A stretch of DNA of 32,049 bases. Origin: Azospirillaceae bacterium (GTDB taxonomy: Bacteria > Pseudomonadota > Alphaproteobacteria > Azospirillales > Azospirillaceae). The stretch spans positions 1-32,049 of the forward strand of contig JANQHG010000220.1 of the NCBI GenBank assembly GCA_028277115.1, written 5' to 3'. The notes under the pieces are model-generated. The model did not search any database and was not told the DNA's origin. It saw only the letters and a list, made by a program, of their open reading frames with translations. Made by a program: the position numbers and the translations under genes. Of this stretch, positions 24,012 through 31,890 are shown one piece after another (the first letter of the stretch is position 1; every line of letters starts with the position of its first letter).

Positions 24012-25145
24012 ATGACCGCGACGATGCCGATCGGCCGGCGGGCCAACGCCGCGCAACGTGCCCCGATGCTTGAGCTGTTCTTGTTCCTGACTGCAGGCGC
24101 CGTGGTGATCGCGCTGGCGGTCGGCGTGACGATTGCGGTGGTCGCCGTGCGGGCCCGGGCCCAGACCCTGCCGGCGGTGCGCGGGGTCACGGCACCGGCG
24201 GCAGTGGTGGCGCCGTGGCACGACTGGCGGGCGCCGCTGGACCGCGACCACCCGTTGGTCGGCGACATCTGGCTGCCGCAGGAGGGTATCTTCATCGTGC
24301 CCGACGCCTTTGCCGACCGCCTGGCGCGCCATGACATCATCCTGATCGGCGAGGTTCACGACAACCCCGACCACCATCGTCTGCAGGCCTGGCTGATCGC
24401 GGCGCTGACGGCGCGCGGCCGGGCCCCGGCCGTCGTGTTCGAGATGATCCCGGACGACCGCCGGGCCGCGCTCGCGGACCATCTGTCCAAGCGCCCGACC
24501 GATGCCGCCGGGTTGGGTGCCGCGGTCGGCTGGGCCGAGATGGGCTGGCCCGACTGGTCGATGTATGCGCCGATCGCCGAGGCGGCGCTGGCGGCGCGCC
24601 TGCCGCTGGTCGCGGGCGATCTGCCGCGGGCGCTGCGCCGCCAGATCGGCCAGCAGGGCCTCGGGGTCCTGTCGACGACCCGCCGGCGCCAATTGGCGCT
24701 CGACCGCCCGCTGTCGCCGCTCTTGGCTGCGTCGTTGACCAAGGAGCTGGCGGCGTCCCACTGCGACCTGTTGCCCGAGACCGCGCTACCGGCGATGGCG
24801 GCGGTGCAGCGCGCGCGCGACGCCGCACTGGCGGACGCGGTGATCGAGGCGCGGGCGGCCGGCAGCGACGGCGCGCTGTTGATCACCGGCAACGGCCACA
24901 TCCGCACCGACCGCGGCGTGCCCTGGTATCTCGCCCGCCGTGTCCCGGACGCCCGGGTGTTTGCGGTCGCGCTTGCCGAAGTGATCGGCGAGGCGCTTGA
25001 CGCCGACGACCTGGTGCCGCGCGCGCCGACCGGCCTGCCGGCGGCCGACGCGATCTGGTACACCCCGCGCGCCGACGACACCGACCACTGCGCCGCGTTA
25101 CGCGCGCACCGCGCGCGCGAGATGATGGGCGAGGGCGACGGGTGA
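24012..25145 (+). CDS. ChaN family (DUF399) haem-binding-type protein
   Basis: 377 residues from ATG 24012; ATG 23922 upstream and ATG 24066 downstream are also possible. A single hydrophobic helix LFLFLTAGAVVIALAVGVTI near residues 20-42 anchors or exports it. The ChaN core shows HDIILIGEVHDNPDHHRLQA, VVFEMIPDD, AVGWAEMGWPDWSMYAPI, the alternating helices SLTKELAASHCDLLPE and LITGNGHIRTDRGVPWYLA. ChaN of Campylobacter is a lipoprotein that binds haem; here no lipobox Cys is visible, so the anchor differs. Function inferred from family only. A hairpin follows the stop. Confidence 0.8.
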   Translation: MTATMPIGRRANAAQRAPMLELFLFLTAGAVVIALAVGVTIAVVAVRARAQTLPAVRGVTAPAAVVAPWHDWRAPLDRDHPLVGDIWLPQEGIFIVPDAFADRLARHDIILIGEVHDNPDHHRLQAWLIAALTARGRAPAVVFEMIPDDRRAALADHLSKRPTDAAGLGAAVGWAEMGWPDWSMYAPIAEAALAARLPLVAGDLPRALRRQIGQQGLGVLSTTRRRQLALDRPLSPLLAASLTKELAASHCDLLPETALPAMAAVQRARDAALADAVIEARAAGSDGALLITGNGHIRTDRGVPWYLARRVPDARVFAVALAEVIGEALDADDLVPRAPTGLPAADAIWYTPRADDTDHCAALRAHRAREMMGEGDG

Positions 25146-25146
25146 C

Positions 25147-25174
25147 GCGCCGGGCGGGCGCCTTTGCCCGGCGC
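25147..25174 (+). terminator. Hairpin after the ChaN-like gene
   Basis: GCGCCGGGC and GCCCGGCGC form a perfect 9-base-pair stem starting two bases after the stop codon. No T-run follows, so it may act as a 3' stabiliser or Rho-assisted stop between the convergent ChaN-like and nnrS genes. Confidence 0.5.
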
Positions 25175-25314
25175 AGGTCACGGCGGCGCGACGGCCCCGT
25201 TTTCGAGACGACCCCCCGGATCGACCCCGACCAGCCGGTCGAAGATCGCGTTGTTGCTCACCACCACCGCACCGACAGTGACCCCATCGGCCGGTCCCGG
25301 CGGGACACCAACGA

Positions 25315-26517
25315 TTATGGGGGGCCGCGTTTGGCCAGCAACATCGGCCCATACCCGACGACGAACCCGAGAAAGGCGCCGACCCAGGCGATCCCGGCGA
25401 CCACGGCCAGGGCGGTGGTCAGGTCGGGCAGGAAGATCGCGACGATCCGCGCGCCCGCCGCGACGGTGATCGCCAGGTAGATCGTCGCCGTGCCCCAGCC
25501 CGCGGTGAGCGGGCGTCCGGTGTGGGCCCGGCTCGCCCGGGTCATCACCGCGAGCGTGCTCAGGCCGATCGCCCCGACGGTCCAGGCGTGCACCGCCGCC
25601 GCTGCCAGGATCGGGTCGCTCGCCAGCGCCGCCACACCGGTCAGGAGAAAACCGGCCGGCACGAAGGCAAAGCCTGCGTGGACCCCCCACACCAGCGGCT
25701 CGCCGAGCGTCCGGTGCGGCGCCCAGCGAACCTGGCGCGCCAGCGTCAGACCGCCCGCCGCGATCAGGAGCGCGCCGATCACAGGGTCGCTCGCGGTCGG
25801 CAGCACCGGCCAGGCGACCCAGGCGACGAGCGCGCCGGTCGCACTGACCATCGCCCAGCGATCGACCCAGTCGGCCGCGAATGGCGCGCGCCCCGGGTCG
25901 GTACGGCGAAGATAGCTCGTCGTGAAGCCGGGCACGATCCGCCCGCCGATGATCAGGATCAGCCAGATGAACGCGGCGGTCGCAAGCGGGAGGCCGAGCG
26001 TCGGCCAGCCGTCGCGCGCCATCTCGTCATGGAACAGCGCTTGCGCGGTGGCGAGCACGGTCACGGCGCCGACCACCTTGAGATTGCGCCAGTTGCGCGC
26101 GCCGACGATCTCCCGGGTCGCAACCGCGATCAGGGCGAGCGGGAAGGCCAGGGTCACAAGCGAGGTGGTGACCGGATCGATCCACCCCGAACCGGCGACC
26201 GCGATACGGCCGACCATCCAAAGGGCAAACAGCCCGGCGAGCGGCCACCCGACGATCGGCCGGCGATCGGTCCACGACGGGATCGCGGTCAACAGGAACC
26301 CGGCCAACGCCGCAAACCCGTAGCCGAACAGGAGCTCGTGGGCGTGCCAGGCGATCGGCGGCAACCCGCTCGGCACCGTCGCGGTGCCGAGGACCCACGT
26401 CAGCCAAACCGCCACCAACACCACCGCGTACACCGCCCCAGCGAGGAAGAATGGTCGGAAGCCCTGGCTCACCACCGCCCGTCCCCGCAAGCCCAGGCAG
26501 CGCACGTGCATCGTCAT
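25315..26517 (-). CDS. nnrS: NnrS family membrane protein
   Basis: 400 residues, about twelve hydrophobic segments. NnrS proteins are haem- and copper-containing membrane proteins induced by nitric oxide and important under nitrosative stress and denitrification. Typical blocks are VVSQGFRPFFLAGAVYAV, IAWHAHELLFGYGFAALAGF (conserved His residues), FLLTAIPSWTDRRPI, FHDEMARDGWP, GGRIVPGFTTSYLRR and HAWTVGAIGLSTLAVMTRAS. ATG 26517 is chosen, with GGGGGG-type purines before it; the longer open frame upstream is not family-like. It diverges from nnrU over 170 bases, which should hold control sites for an NO- or oxygen-responsive regulator. Confidence 0.9.
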   Translation of the reverse strand: MTMHVRCLGLRGRAVVSQGFRPFFLAGAVYAVVLVAVWLTWVLGTATVPSGLPPIAWHAHELLFGYGFAALAGFLLTAIPSWTDRRPIVGWPLAGLFALWMVGRIAVAGSGWIDPVTTSLVTLAFPLALIAVATREIVGARNWRNLKVVGAVTVLATAQALFHDEMARDGWPTLGLPLATAAFIWLILIIGGRIVPGFTTSYLRRTDPGRAPFAADWVDRWAMVSATGALVAWVAWPVLPTASDPVIGALLIAAGGLTLARQVRWAPHRTLGEPLVWGVHAGFAFVPAGFLLTGVAALASDPILAAAAVHAWTVGAIGLSTLAVMTRASRAHTGRPLTAGWGTATIYLAITVAAGARIVAIFLPDLTTALAVVAGIAWVGAFLGFVVGYGPMLLAKRGPP

Positions 26518-26554
26518 GGTGTCACCCCCCAACCCGATCCGTTCCGTTGGACCC

Positions 26555-26614
26555 GGATACACCATTCCGCATACACCTTTCCTGGACCGAAGAGCTATCG
26601 TATCGATCGTATCG
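26555..26614. promoter_or_regulatory. Candidate operator region between nnrS and nnrU
   Basis: Two sets of direct repeats stand out: GGATACACC / GCATACACC (26555-26577, period 14) and ATCGTATCG twice in tandem (26597-26614), followed by an AT-rich CAATAATATCG. No clear FNR/NNR palindrome (TTGAT-N4-ATCAA) was found. A dedicated regulator site is a guess from position. Confidence 0.35.
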
Positions 26615-26687
26615 ACAATAATATCGTGAATGGTAGATTGTCGGATGCCTGCGGCACGAGGTGTACTGCGACCGAGGGAGACGGGAG

Positions 26688-27386
26688 ATGACGGGTTGGG
26701 CCGAGCTGTTCGCCGTGTTCGCGCTGTTTCTGGCCAGCCACGTCGTGCCGGCACGGCCGCCGGTGAGGGCCCGGCTGGTGCGGTGGTTGGGGGAGCGCGG
26801 CTACCTCGGGCTCTACATAGGCGTTTCGATCGCGGTGCTCGCCTGGCTGATCGTCGCAGCCGGGCGGGCGCCGTACGTGGCCTTATGGGATTTCGCACTG
26901 TGGCATCTTTGGGTCCCGATGCTGGCGATGCCGGCCGCGTGCACCCTGGCGGCGTTCGGGGTCGGGGCGGCAAACCCGCTCAGCATCGCGGGCGGCCGCG
27001 CCGCCGACTTTGATCCCCAAGCGCCGGGGATCGCCGGGGTGACCCGCCACCCGCTCTTGTGGGCGCTCGCGCTGTGGTCGGGGTCGCATGTGGTGCCGAA
27101 CGGCGATCTCGCCCACGTCCTGTTGTTCGGCTCGTTCACCCTGTTCGCGCTGATCGGCGCCCGCGCGATCGATTGCCGGCTGCGCCGCCGGTTGGGCGCG
27201 GCCGAGTGGGATCGGCTTGCGCGCCGCACCTCGTTCCTGCCGTTCGCGGCCTGGGTCGCCGGACGCTGGCGACCGCGCGGGTGGCGGGTTTCGGCGATCC
27301 GACTCGGGGTCGCGGTCGCGCTCTATCTCACACTGGTCTTTGGGCACCCCTGGGCGATCGGGGTGTCGCCGTGGCCGGTGATCTGA
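26688..27386 (+). CDS. nnrU: NnrU family membrane protein
   Basis: 232 residues from ATG 26688 with GGGAGACGGGAG before it. NnrU-family proteins (about six membrane segments) are linked with nitric-oxide reductase and denitrification genes in alphaproteobacteria; their exact function is not established. Recognisable parts are ELFAVFALFLASHVVPARPP at the start, GERGYLGLYIGVSIAVLAWL, and the isoprenylcysteine-methyltransferase-like GIAGVTRHPLLWALALWSG with SHVVPNGDLAHVLLFGS, then RRLGAAEWDRLARRTSFLPF. Pairing with divergent nnrS supports an NO-response locus. No nir or nor genes are in the window. Confidence 0.88.
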   Translation: MTGWAELFAVFALFLASHVVPARPPVRARLVRWLGERGYLGLYIGVSIAVLAWLIVAAGRAPYVALWDFALWHLWVPMLAMPAACTLAAFGVGAANPLSIAGGRAADFDPQAPGIAGVTRHPLLWALALWSGSHVVPNGDLAHVLLFGSFTLFALIGARAIDCRLRRRLGAAEWDRLARRTSFLPFAAWVAGRWRPRGWRVSAIRLGVAVALYLTLVFGHPWAIGVSPWPVI

Positions 27387-27769
27387 CGATTCGGCTGTGG
27401 ACGGGACGGCTTGGGACGCCGCTCATTGTCGAGACAGGCAACGTCCAGATAGGCAACGTCCAGATAGGTTTCGATCATCCGACCGACTCCCAGTCGGAGC
27501 CAGGGTCCCTCAATCGTGACAGGTGAGACGATAACGGCACCGTCGCGCGCCCCCGGGAAACCACGCGGCACCGGGCCGGACAAGAGGCGGTTTCCGCTCC
27601 GAAGTTGGTCCCGCCGTGATCGCATGAGAGTGAAACGAATGAGGGTTTTTGGCGGGCGATCGGTGTGAAGTCCCTGATTCGTTTTTTATTAACTATTCGG
27701 TGATAACAGGGTACTGTCAGGGCACGAGCTGCGCTCTCTGACCCAACGACTAAAAATATGAGGCAGAAA
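27387..27769. other. Intergenic boundary between GC-rich chromosome and AT-richer signalling operon
   Basis: No gene is seen. A 15-base tandem repeat lies at 27436-27465. From about 27640 the DNA turns AT-rich (GATTCGTTTTTTATTAAC around 27680), which is likely to hold the promoter of the signalling operon; CTGTCAGG and CTCTCTGAC around 27715-27742 form a weak inverted repeat. No tRNA or integrase is visible at the junction. Confidence 0.55.
27436..27468. repeat. 15-base tandem repeat, two full units
   Basis: AGGCAACGTCCAGAT occurs twice without a gap, followed by the start of a third unit (AGG). It lies 50 bases after nnrU, close to the composition change. Confidence 0.8.
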
Positions 27770-28198
27770 ATGACCAATAATGTCGTTCAATTGTTGTTGG
27801 TCGATGACGACGACGTCGATGTGGACGTCGTTAAGCGCGGTTTCAAGAAACAAAAGATCGCGAATCCAATTTTTGTTGCGCAGAATGGCATCGAAGCGCT
27901 TGATATCTTAAGGGGAACCAATGGAAAGACAAAAATTCAAAGGCCTTATGTCATACTTCTGGACTTAAATATGCCCCGGATGAATGGACTTGAATGTCTT
28001 AAAGAAATACGAAAAGATGACCAATTGAGAGACTCTGTCGTCTTTATTCTAACAACATCTGAAAATGAGACTGATCGAATTCTTGCTTATAGGGAGAATG
28101 TTGCCGGTTACATGCTCAAGTCCCAAGTGGGGGTCTCATTTAAGGAGGCGATCAGTATGTTAACCCAATATTGGACCGTCGTGGTGTTGCCGTCATGA
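27770..28198 (+). CDS. Stand-alone response regulator (CheY/Rcp1-like)
   Basis: 142 residues from ATG 27770, which has GAGG six bases or so before it; ATG 27758 would add four residues. It is a single receiver domain without an output domain: LLLVDDDDVDVDVVKRGF (acidic pocket), phospho-acceptor Asp65 in VILLDLNMPRMNG, FILTTSENETD (Thr/Ser switch) and the Lys of GYMLKSQ. The long loop around residues 50-60 (TNGKTKIQRPY) is typical of the Rcp1 branch that works with phytochrome-type kinases. The stop overlaps the next ATG (ATGA). It is probably the phosphate acceptor of the kinase encoded two genes downstream. Base composition is AT-richer than upstream genes. Confidence 0.9.
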   Translation: MTNNVVQLLLVDDDDVDVDVVKRGFKKQKIANPIFVAQNGIEALDILRGTNGKTKIQRPYVILLDLNMPRMNGLECLKEIRKDDQLRDSVVFILTTSENETDRILAYRENVAGYMLKSQVGVSFKEAISMLTQYWTVVVLPS

Positions 28199-29988
28199 CA
28201 AATCCCGATACGCCTATACGCCTTCTGATCGTCGATGATGACGACGTCGATCGGGAGATCACACGCCGTGCTCTGAAGAGGATGAAGCGGACCTTTCACG
28301 TAACGGAAGTTTCCGATGGAGAAGCCGCAATCGAGATGTGGCGGGACACACCGATTGATTGCGTCCTCCTGGATTATTGGATGCAGGGAATGAACGGCGA
28401 TGAAGTATTCCAACAAATGATGATGATCAGACCGGATACGGCGATTGCTGCGATTTTCTTGACTGGGCACAGCGATGACACGCAGGCCGGCAGCCTCATC
28501 AAGGCTGGTGCCTGCGATTACGTATCCAAACATGAAATGACACCCGATGTTCTTTCACGAGCGATCGATTATGCGCTTGCTCGTAAATGTCACTTTGAGC
28601 AATTGAATTATCTTGCTACTCGGGATATTCTGACTGGATTACCAAACCGCGCCCTTTTCTCGTTATTCTTGGAACAGGCTATTGCTCGAACGCAGCGGGA
28701 GCAAAAGGAGTTTGCGCTCTTTCTCCTTGACATGGATCGCTTTAAGAACGTTAATGATACATTGGGACACCATGCGGGAGATCAGGTTCTGGTCGAAACG
28801 GCGCAGCGGTTGGAATCACTTATCCAAACCCATGATACTGTCGCCCGATTGGGCGGTGATGAGTTCGCAGTTTTGGCAGACCTGGTCCATGAAGGAGCTA
28901 GTATCACAGCTCTGGCCGAGCGGATTTCACTGGAGCTTCAAAGGTCATTCGTGATTGATGGACAAGAATGTTATCTCGGGGCAAGTGTCGGTATCGCACT
29001 TGGTCCTAAGGACGGGAAAACTTCCGAAGAACTGCTCAGAAATGCCGACTTAGCCCAAGCAAAAGCGAAACAGGATGGCTTATCACGCTACTTTTTCTTC
29101 GATGAAGACATGCGAGTACTCGCCGAAAGGCGGCGACAGATCGAAACGTCACTTCGGTACAACCGATGGGATACCGAGTTCGACGTATACTATCAACCAA
29201 GGATTGATCCCATTCATAACCGTGTTGCCAGTGCCGAAGCGCTCCTTCGATGGCAGCATCCCACGCTTGGCACGATCTCGCCGATAGAGTTCATACCGAT
29301 CGCCGAGTCATCGCGACAGATTGCATCAATCGGCCGCTGGATTCTGAAGAAGGCCTGCCTGCATTGCGCGGAGTGGCAGCACTCCCCTCTCAAGGGAACG
29401 GGCGTTTCGGTGAATGTCTCGCCGATCCAGCTAAAGGACGCGCGGTTTGCCGAGGTCGTTGCCGACGCGCTGGCTGAAACGGGGCTTTCCGCGTCACTGC
29501 TGGAACTGGAAGTAACCGAAACAGCGGTGATGGATAATCAGACGACAGTGGTCGAAGCATTGAACGAACTGGCCGCGATCGGGGTCGGGATTTCGATTGA
29601 CGATTTTGGTACTGGCTACTCATCTTTGGCAAGATTGCACAGGTTGCCGGTCGACAAAATAAAAATTGACCGAAGTTTTGTCACTGACTTAATGCATGAT
29701 CGGGTATCACGATTAATAATTGAGTCGATCATTTCCCTTGGGAATCAGATGAATATTACGATTGTTGCCGAAGGAGTTGAAGACGAGACGACACTCCAAA
29801 GGTTGGTTCAACTTGGGTGTTACGAGATACAAGGATACTACTTTAGTAGGCCTCTCCCGTTTGATCATTTTGTTGAATGGGGCAATATTCAGTTGGGAAT
29901 AGATCAAACTCAAAGGATAGCTCCGAGCATGCCAAGCCGTGTTTTTTTATCACAGAGTGGCCGTTTCGGTAGCTCATGGACGAATTAA
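28195..29988 (+). CDS. Receiver-GGDEF-EAL c-di-GMP turnover protein
   Basis: 597 residues. An N-terminal receiver (about 5-125) has LLIVDDDDVD, phospho-acceptor Asp60 in CVLLDYWMQGMNG and Lys of DYVSKHE. The GGDEF domain (about 140-305) has TGLPNRALF, LLDMDRFKNVNDTLGHHAGD and an intact GGDEF at 220-224, so cyclase activity is possible. The usual inhibitory RxxD five residues earlier reads QTHD, so product inhibition may be lost. The EAL domain (about 325-575) is complete: AEALLRWQHP (348-350), VNVSPIQL, LELEVTETAV, IDDFGTGYSSL, KIKIDRSFV, AEGVED and IQGYYFSRPLP, so phosphodiesterase activity is likely. It starts inside the stop of the upstream regulator and ends one base before the kinase ATG. 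No membrane segments are seen. Confidence 0.95.
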   Translation: MTNPDTPIRLLIVDDDDVDREITRRALKRMKRTFHVTEVSDGEAAIEMWRDTPIDCVLLDYWMQGMNGDEVFQQMMMIRPDTAIAAIFLTGHSDDTQAGSLIKAGACDYVSKHEMTPDVLSRAIDYALARKCHFEQLNYLATRDILTGLPNRALFSLFLEQAIARTQREQKEFALFLLDMDRFKNVNDTLGHHAGDQVLVETAQRLESLIQTHDTVARLGGDEFAVLADLVHEGASITALAERISLELQRSFVIDGQECYLGASVGIALGPKDGKTSEELLRNADLAQAKAKQDGLSRYFFFDEDMRVLAERRRQIETSLRYNRWDTEFDVYYQPRIDPIHNRVASAEALLRWQHPTLGTISPIEFIPIAESSRQIASIGRWILKKACLHCAEWQHSPLKGTGVSVNVSPIQLKDARFAEVVADALAETGLSASLLELEVTETAVMDNQTTVVEALNELAAIGVGISIDDFGTGYSSLARLHRLPVDKIKIDRSFVTDLMHDRVSRLIIESIISLGNQMNITIVAEGVEDETTLQRLVQLGCYEIQGYYFSRPLPFDHFVEWGNIQLGIDQTQRIAPSMPSRVFLSQSGRFGSSWTN

Positions 29989-29989
29989 A

Positions 29990-31810
29990 ATGTACCGCCT
30001 CTTCTCTGGTGTTCGGCAGCGTTTGATCTTGATTGTCATCGCGGCAATCACTGGTTTGACGTTTGGTCTTCATTTCCAAGTGAAGTTGTATCTTGTTAAC
30101 GAAACCGAGTCTATTGAGAGTCAAGTCCTTGCCGCCGCCAGAATCATCGCAATGCAGCTTCGAATGCACATTGAACGAGTTGAACCGACGCTGGCGGCAT
30201 TGGCCATTGATCCGGTTATTGCCGCAGGTATCCCGTCCGATTGTACAGACCGTCTCGCACAAGCCGATGCGACTCTCAAGCGTTTTGGTTACACGCGATT
30301 TGCACTCATCAATTCGGATGGTATTTTTTATTGTGCCGGGACCACGATTGACGAACCGTCTGGCCAGCAGAATAAGCGGTTTTATCGCAGTATAGTGGAT
30401 AATCGACGATTTGGACTCGGTGACCTTGAAGTTGGTATCTTGGCGAGCGACTCAGTTATTGTTGCTGCATATCCAATTGTCGATGAGGATAACTCTGTAA
30501 AAAATATAGTTACGACAGGTATTGCGCAAACCTGGCTAGAGTCACTCCTACGGGAAGTTTCTGACAGGATTAAGGCCGAAATTCGGCTTGTTGATGCTGA
30601 AGGAATTATCGTCGCACAGCATCCTGTTGATGACTCGGAGTCCTTTCTAAGTATTGCTGGTACAAAATTATTTCGCGCAATTCAGCAACGTCACGAAGGC
30701 ACCGTTGAAGTAGAGTCTAGTGAAGGCTATATTGAAATTCTTGGTTTTGCAATTATTGATCAAAATATTGGCGACCTTTTTGTAACGGTCAATCTGCCGG
30801 CACCGGATATTACGGATTGGTGGGCGAATGATATAAGTCAACTTTATCTATTTATGTTGGCATTGATTTCTTTAACCGTTATTGGTGTTTGCCTCAGTGT
30901 TGATCATACAATCTTACGGGGAATGCGTCGCATCGCAGGTGTATCTCGGCTTTTGGCAGAAGGTGACTTGAGCGCACGGGTTGGTCTTGATCGCAGCTCC
31001 GGAGAGTTCGGAGAACTGGCCGGCCATTTCGATGACATGGCGTCCGCTTTGGAAAAGAGAGACCGTCAAACAACCCGTGATACCATCAGGTTGGTTAATG
31101 CAAACAAGGATCTCGAGCATTTTGCCTACATAGCCTCTCACGATCTTCGGGCACCGCTTCGTGGAATTGATAATCTTGTGCAGTGGATCGAAGAGGATAT
31201 TGAAGATGTGCTTACGGATGAGTCACGGTATAATATGGAGAGACTTCGTCAACGTGTAGATCGGCTTGACCAGCTGATGGACGCACTTCTCCGGTACTCC
31301 CGGGCGGGTCGGATTCAAGAAGACCAATCTGTTGTCGATACAAAGGAGCTTCTTATTGAGGTCGTTGGGCTGCTCGATCCACCAAGTGGATTTATGGTCC
31401 AAATTGGTGACAATATGCCCGTTATCCTGACAACTAAGGCAGCCATTCAGACTGTATTCCTGAACTTGATCGGCAATGCTCTCAAGCATCACGATCGTGA
31501 ACAGGGTGAAATCAGAGTAAAGGGCAGGCACGTACTTGATGGCATTGTCGAGTTCACGGTTTCCGATGACGGTCCGGGTATACCGGACTACGCTCGCGAA
31601 AGAATATTCGATATCTTCCAAACACTCGACCAAGGTGACGGCAAGTCGGTCAGTGGAATTGGGCTGGCTATCGTTAAGAGGTTAGTCGAATCCCATTCCG
31701 GAAGCGTTACGGTCACCCCAACTGAAAACGGAAGCCGCGGGGCGATATTCCGGTTCACTTGGACGGCGCCTGCGGCATTGTCTCGTCAATGCAAGAACTG
31801 TCGACCGTAG
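29990..31810 (+). CDS. Membrane sensor histidine kinase (periplasmic Cache-like sensor, HAMP)
   Basis: 606 residues from ATG 29990, one base after the preceding stop (TAA-A-ATG). A first membrane helix (about 10-30, LILIVIAAITGLTFG) and a second (about 284-305, LYLFMLALISLTVIGVCL) enclose a 250-residue periplasmic domain with Cache-like features such as GTTIDEPSGQQNKRFYRSIV, VIVAAYPIVDED and AEIRLVDAEGIIVAQHPVD. A HAMP domain (ILRGMRRIAGVSRLLAEGDL) leads to HisKA with His384 in FAYIASHDLRAPLRGIDN, a form like that of phytochrome-type kinases. The ATPase domain has LNLIGNALKHH (Asn496), VSDDGPGIP, IFDIFQTLDQGDG and SGIGLAIVKRLVESHSG. The ligand is unknown. It is the third gene of the operon and ends with TAG, about 80 bases before a MITE-like copy. 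Confidence 0.92.
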   Translation: MYRLFSGVRQRLILIVIAAITGLTFGLHFQVKLYLVNETESIESQVLAAARIIAMQLRMHIERVEPTLAALAIDPVIAAGIPSDCTDRLAQADATLKRFGYTRFALINSDGIFYCAGTTIDEPSGQQNKRFYRSIVDNRRFGLGDLEVGILASDSVIVAAYPIVDEDNSVKNIVTTGIAQTWLESLLREVSDRIKAEIRLVDAEGIIVAQHPVDDSESFLSIAGTKLFRAIQQRHEGTVEVESSEGYIEILGFAIIDQNIGDLFVTVNLPAPDITDWWANDISQLYLFMLALISLTVIGVCLSVDHTILRGMRRIAGVSRLLAEGDLSARVGLDRSSGEFGELAGHFDDMASALEKRDRQTTRDTIRLVNANKDLEHFAYIASHDLRAPLRGIDNLVQWIEEDIEDVLTDESRYNMERLRQRVDRLDQLMDALLRYSRAGRIQEDQSVVDTKELLIEVVGLLDPPSGFMVQIGDNMPVILTTKAAIQTVFLNLIGNALKHHDREQGEIRVKGRHVLDGIVEFTVSDDGPGIPDYARERIFDIFQTLDQGDGKSVSGIGLAIVKRLVESHSGSVTVTPTENGSRGAIFRFTWTAPAALSRQCKNCRP

Positions 31811-31864
31811 AGCCTGTTGCACAATCGCATCCTTTGGATGACGAATTGGCGGGGGACCGTCCTC

Positions 31865-31888
31865 CCCCCCCCACGGAACGTGGGGGGA
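31865..31888. repeat. Stable hairpin after the signalling operon
   Basis: CCCCCCAC and GTGGGGGG are separated by GGAAC and form an 8-base-pair G/C stem 60 bases after the kinase stop. There is no T-run on the + strand. It directly abuts the MITE-like element and may be a transcription stop or the scar of an insertion. Confidence 0.5.
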
Positions 31889-31890
31889 CT

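Noticed and set aside
25178..25314. Possible small protein on the minus strand after nnrS (frame with VVSNNAIFDRLVGVDPGGRL)
   Set aside because: It is part of a frame that runs antisense-shifted through nnrS and has no start or ribosome site of its own; likely composition-driven, though the peptide looks oddly protein-like.
29990..31810. Bacteriophytochrome
   Set aside because: The H-box and partner regulator look phytochrome-like, but there is no PAS-GAF-PHY input or bilin-binding Cys; two membrane helices enclose the sensor instead.
31811..31840. IS5-like end (GAGCCTGTTGCACAAT) just after the kinase stop
   Set aside because: It recalls ends of some insertion sequences, but no matching inverted copy or transposase is present in the window, and memory of such ends is not proof.
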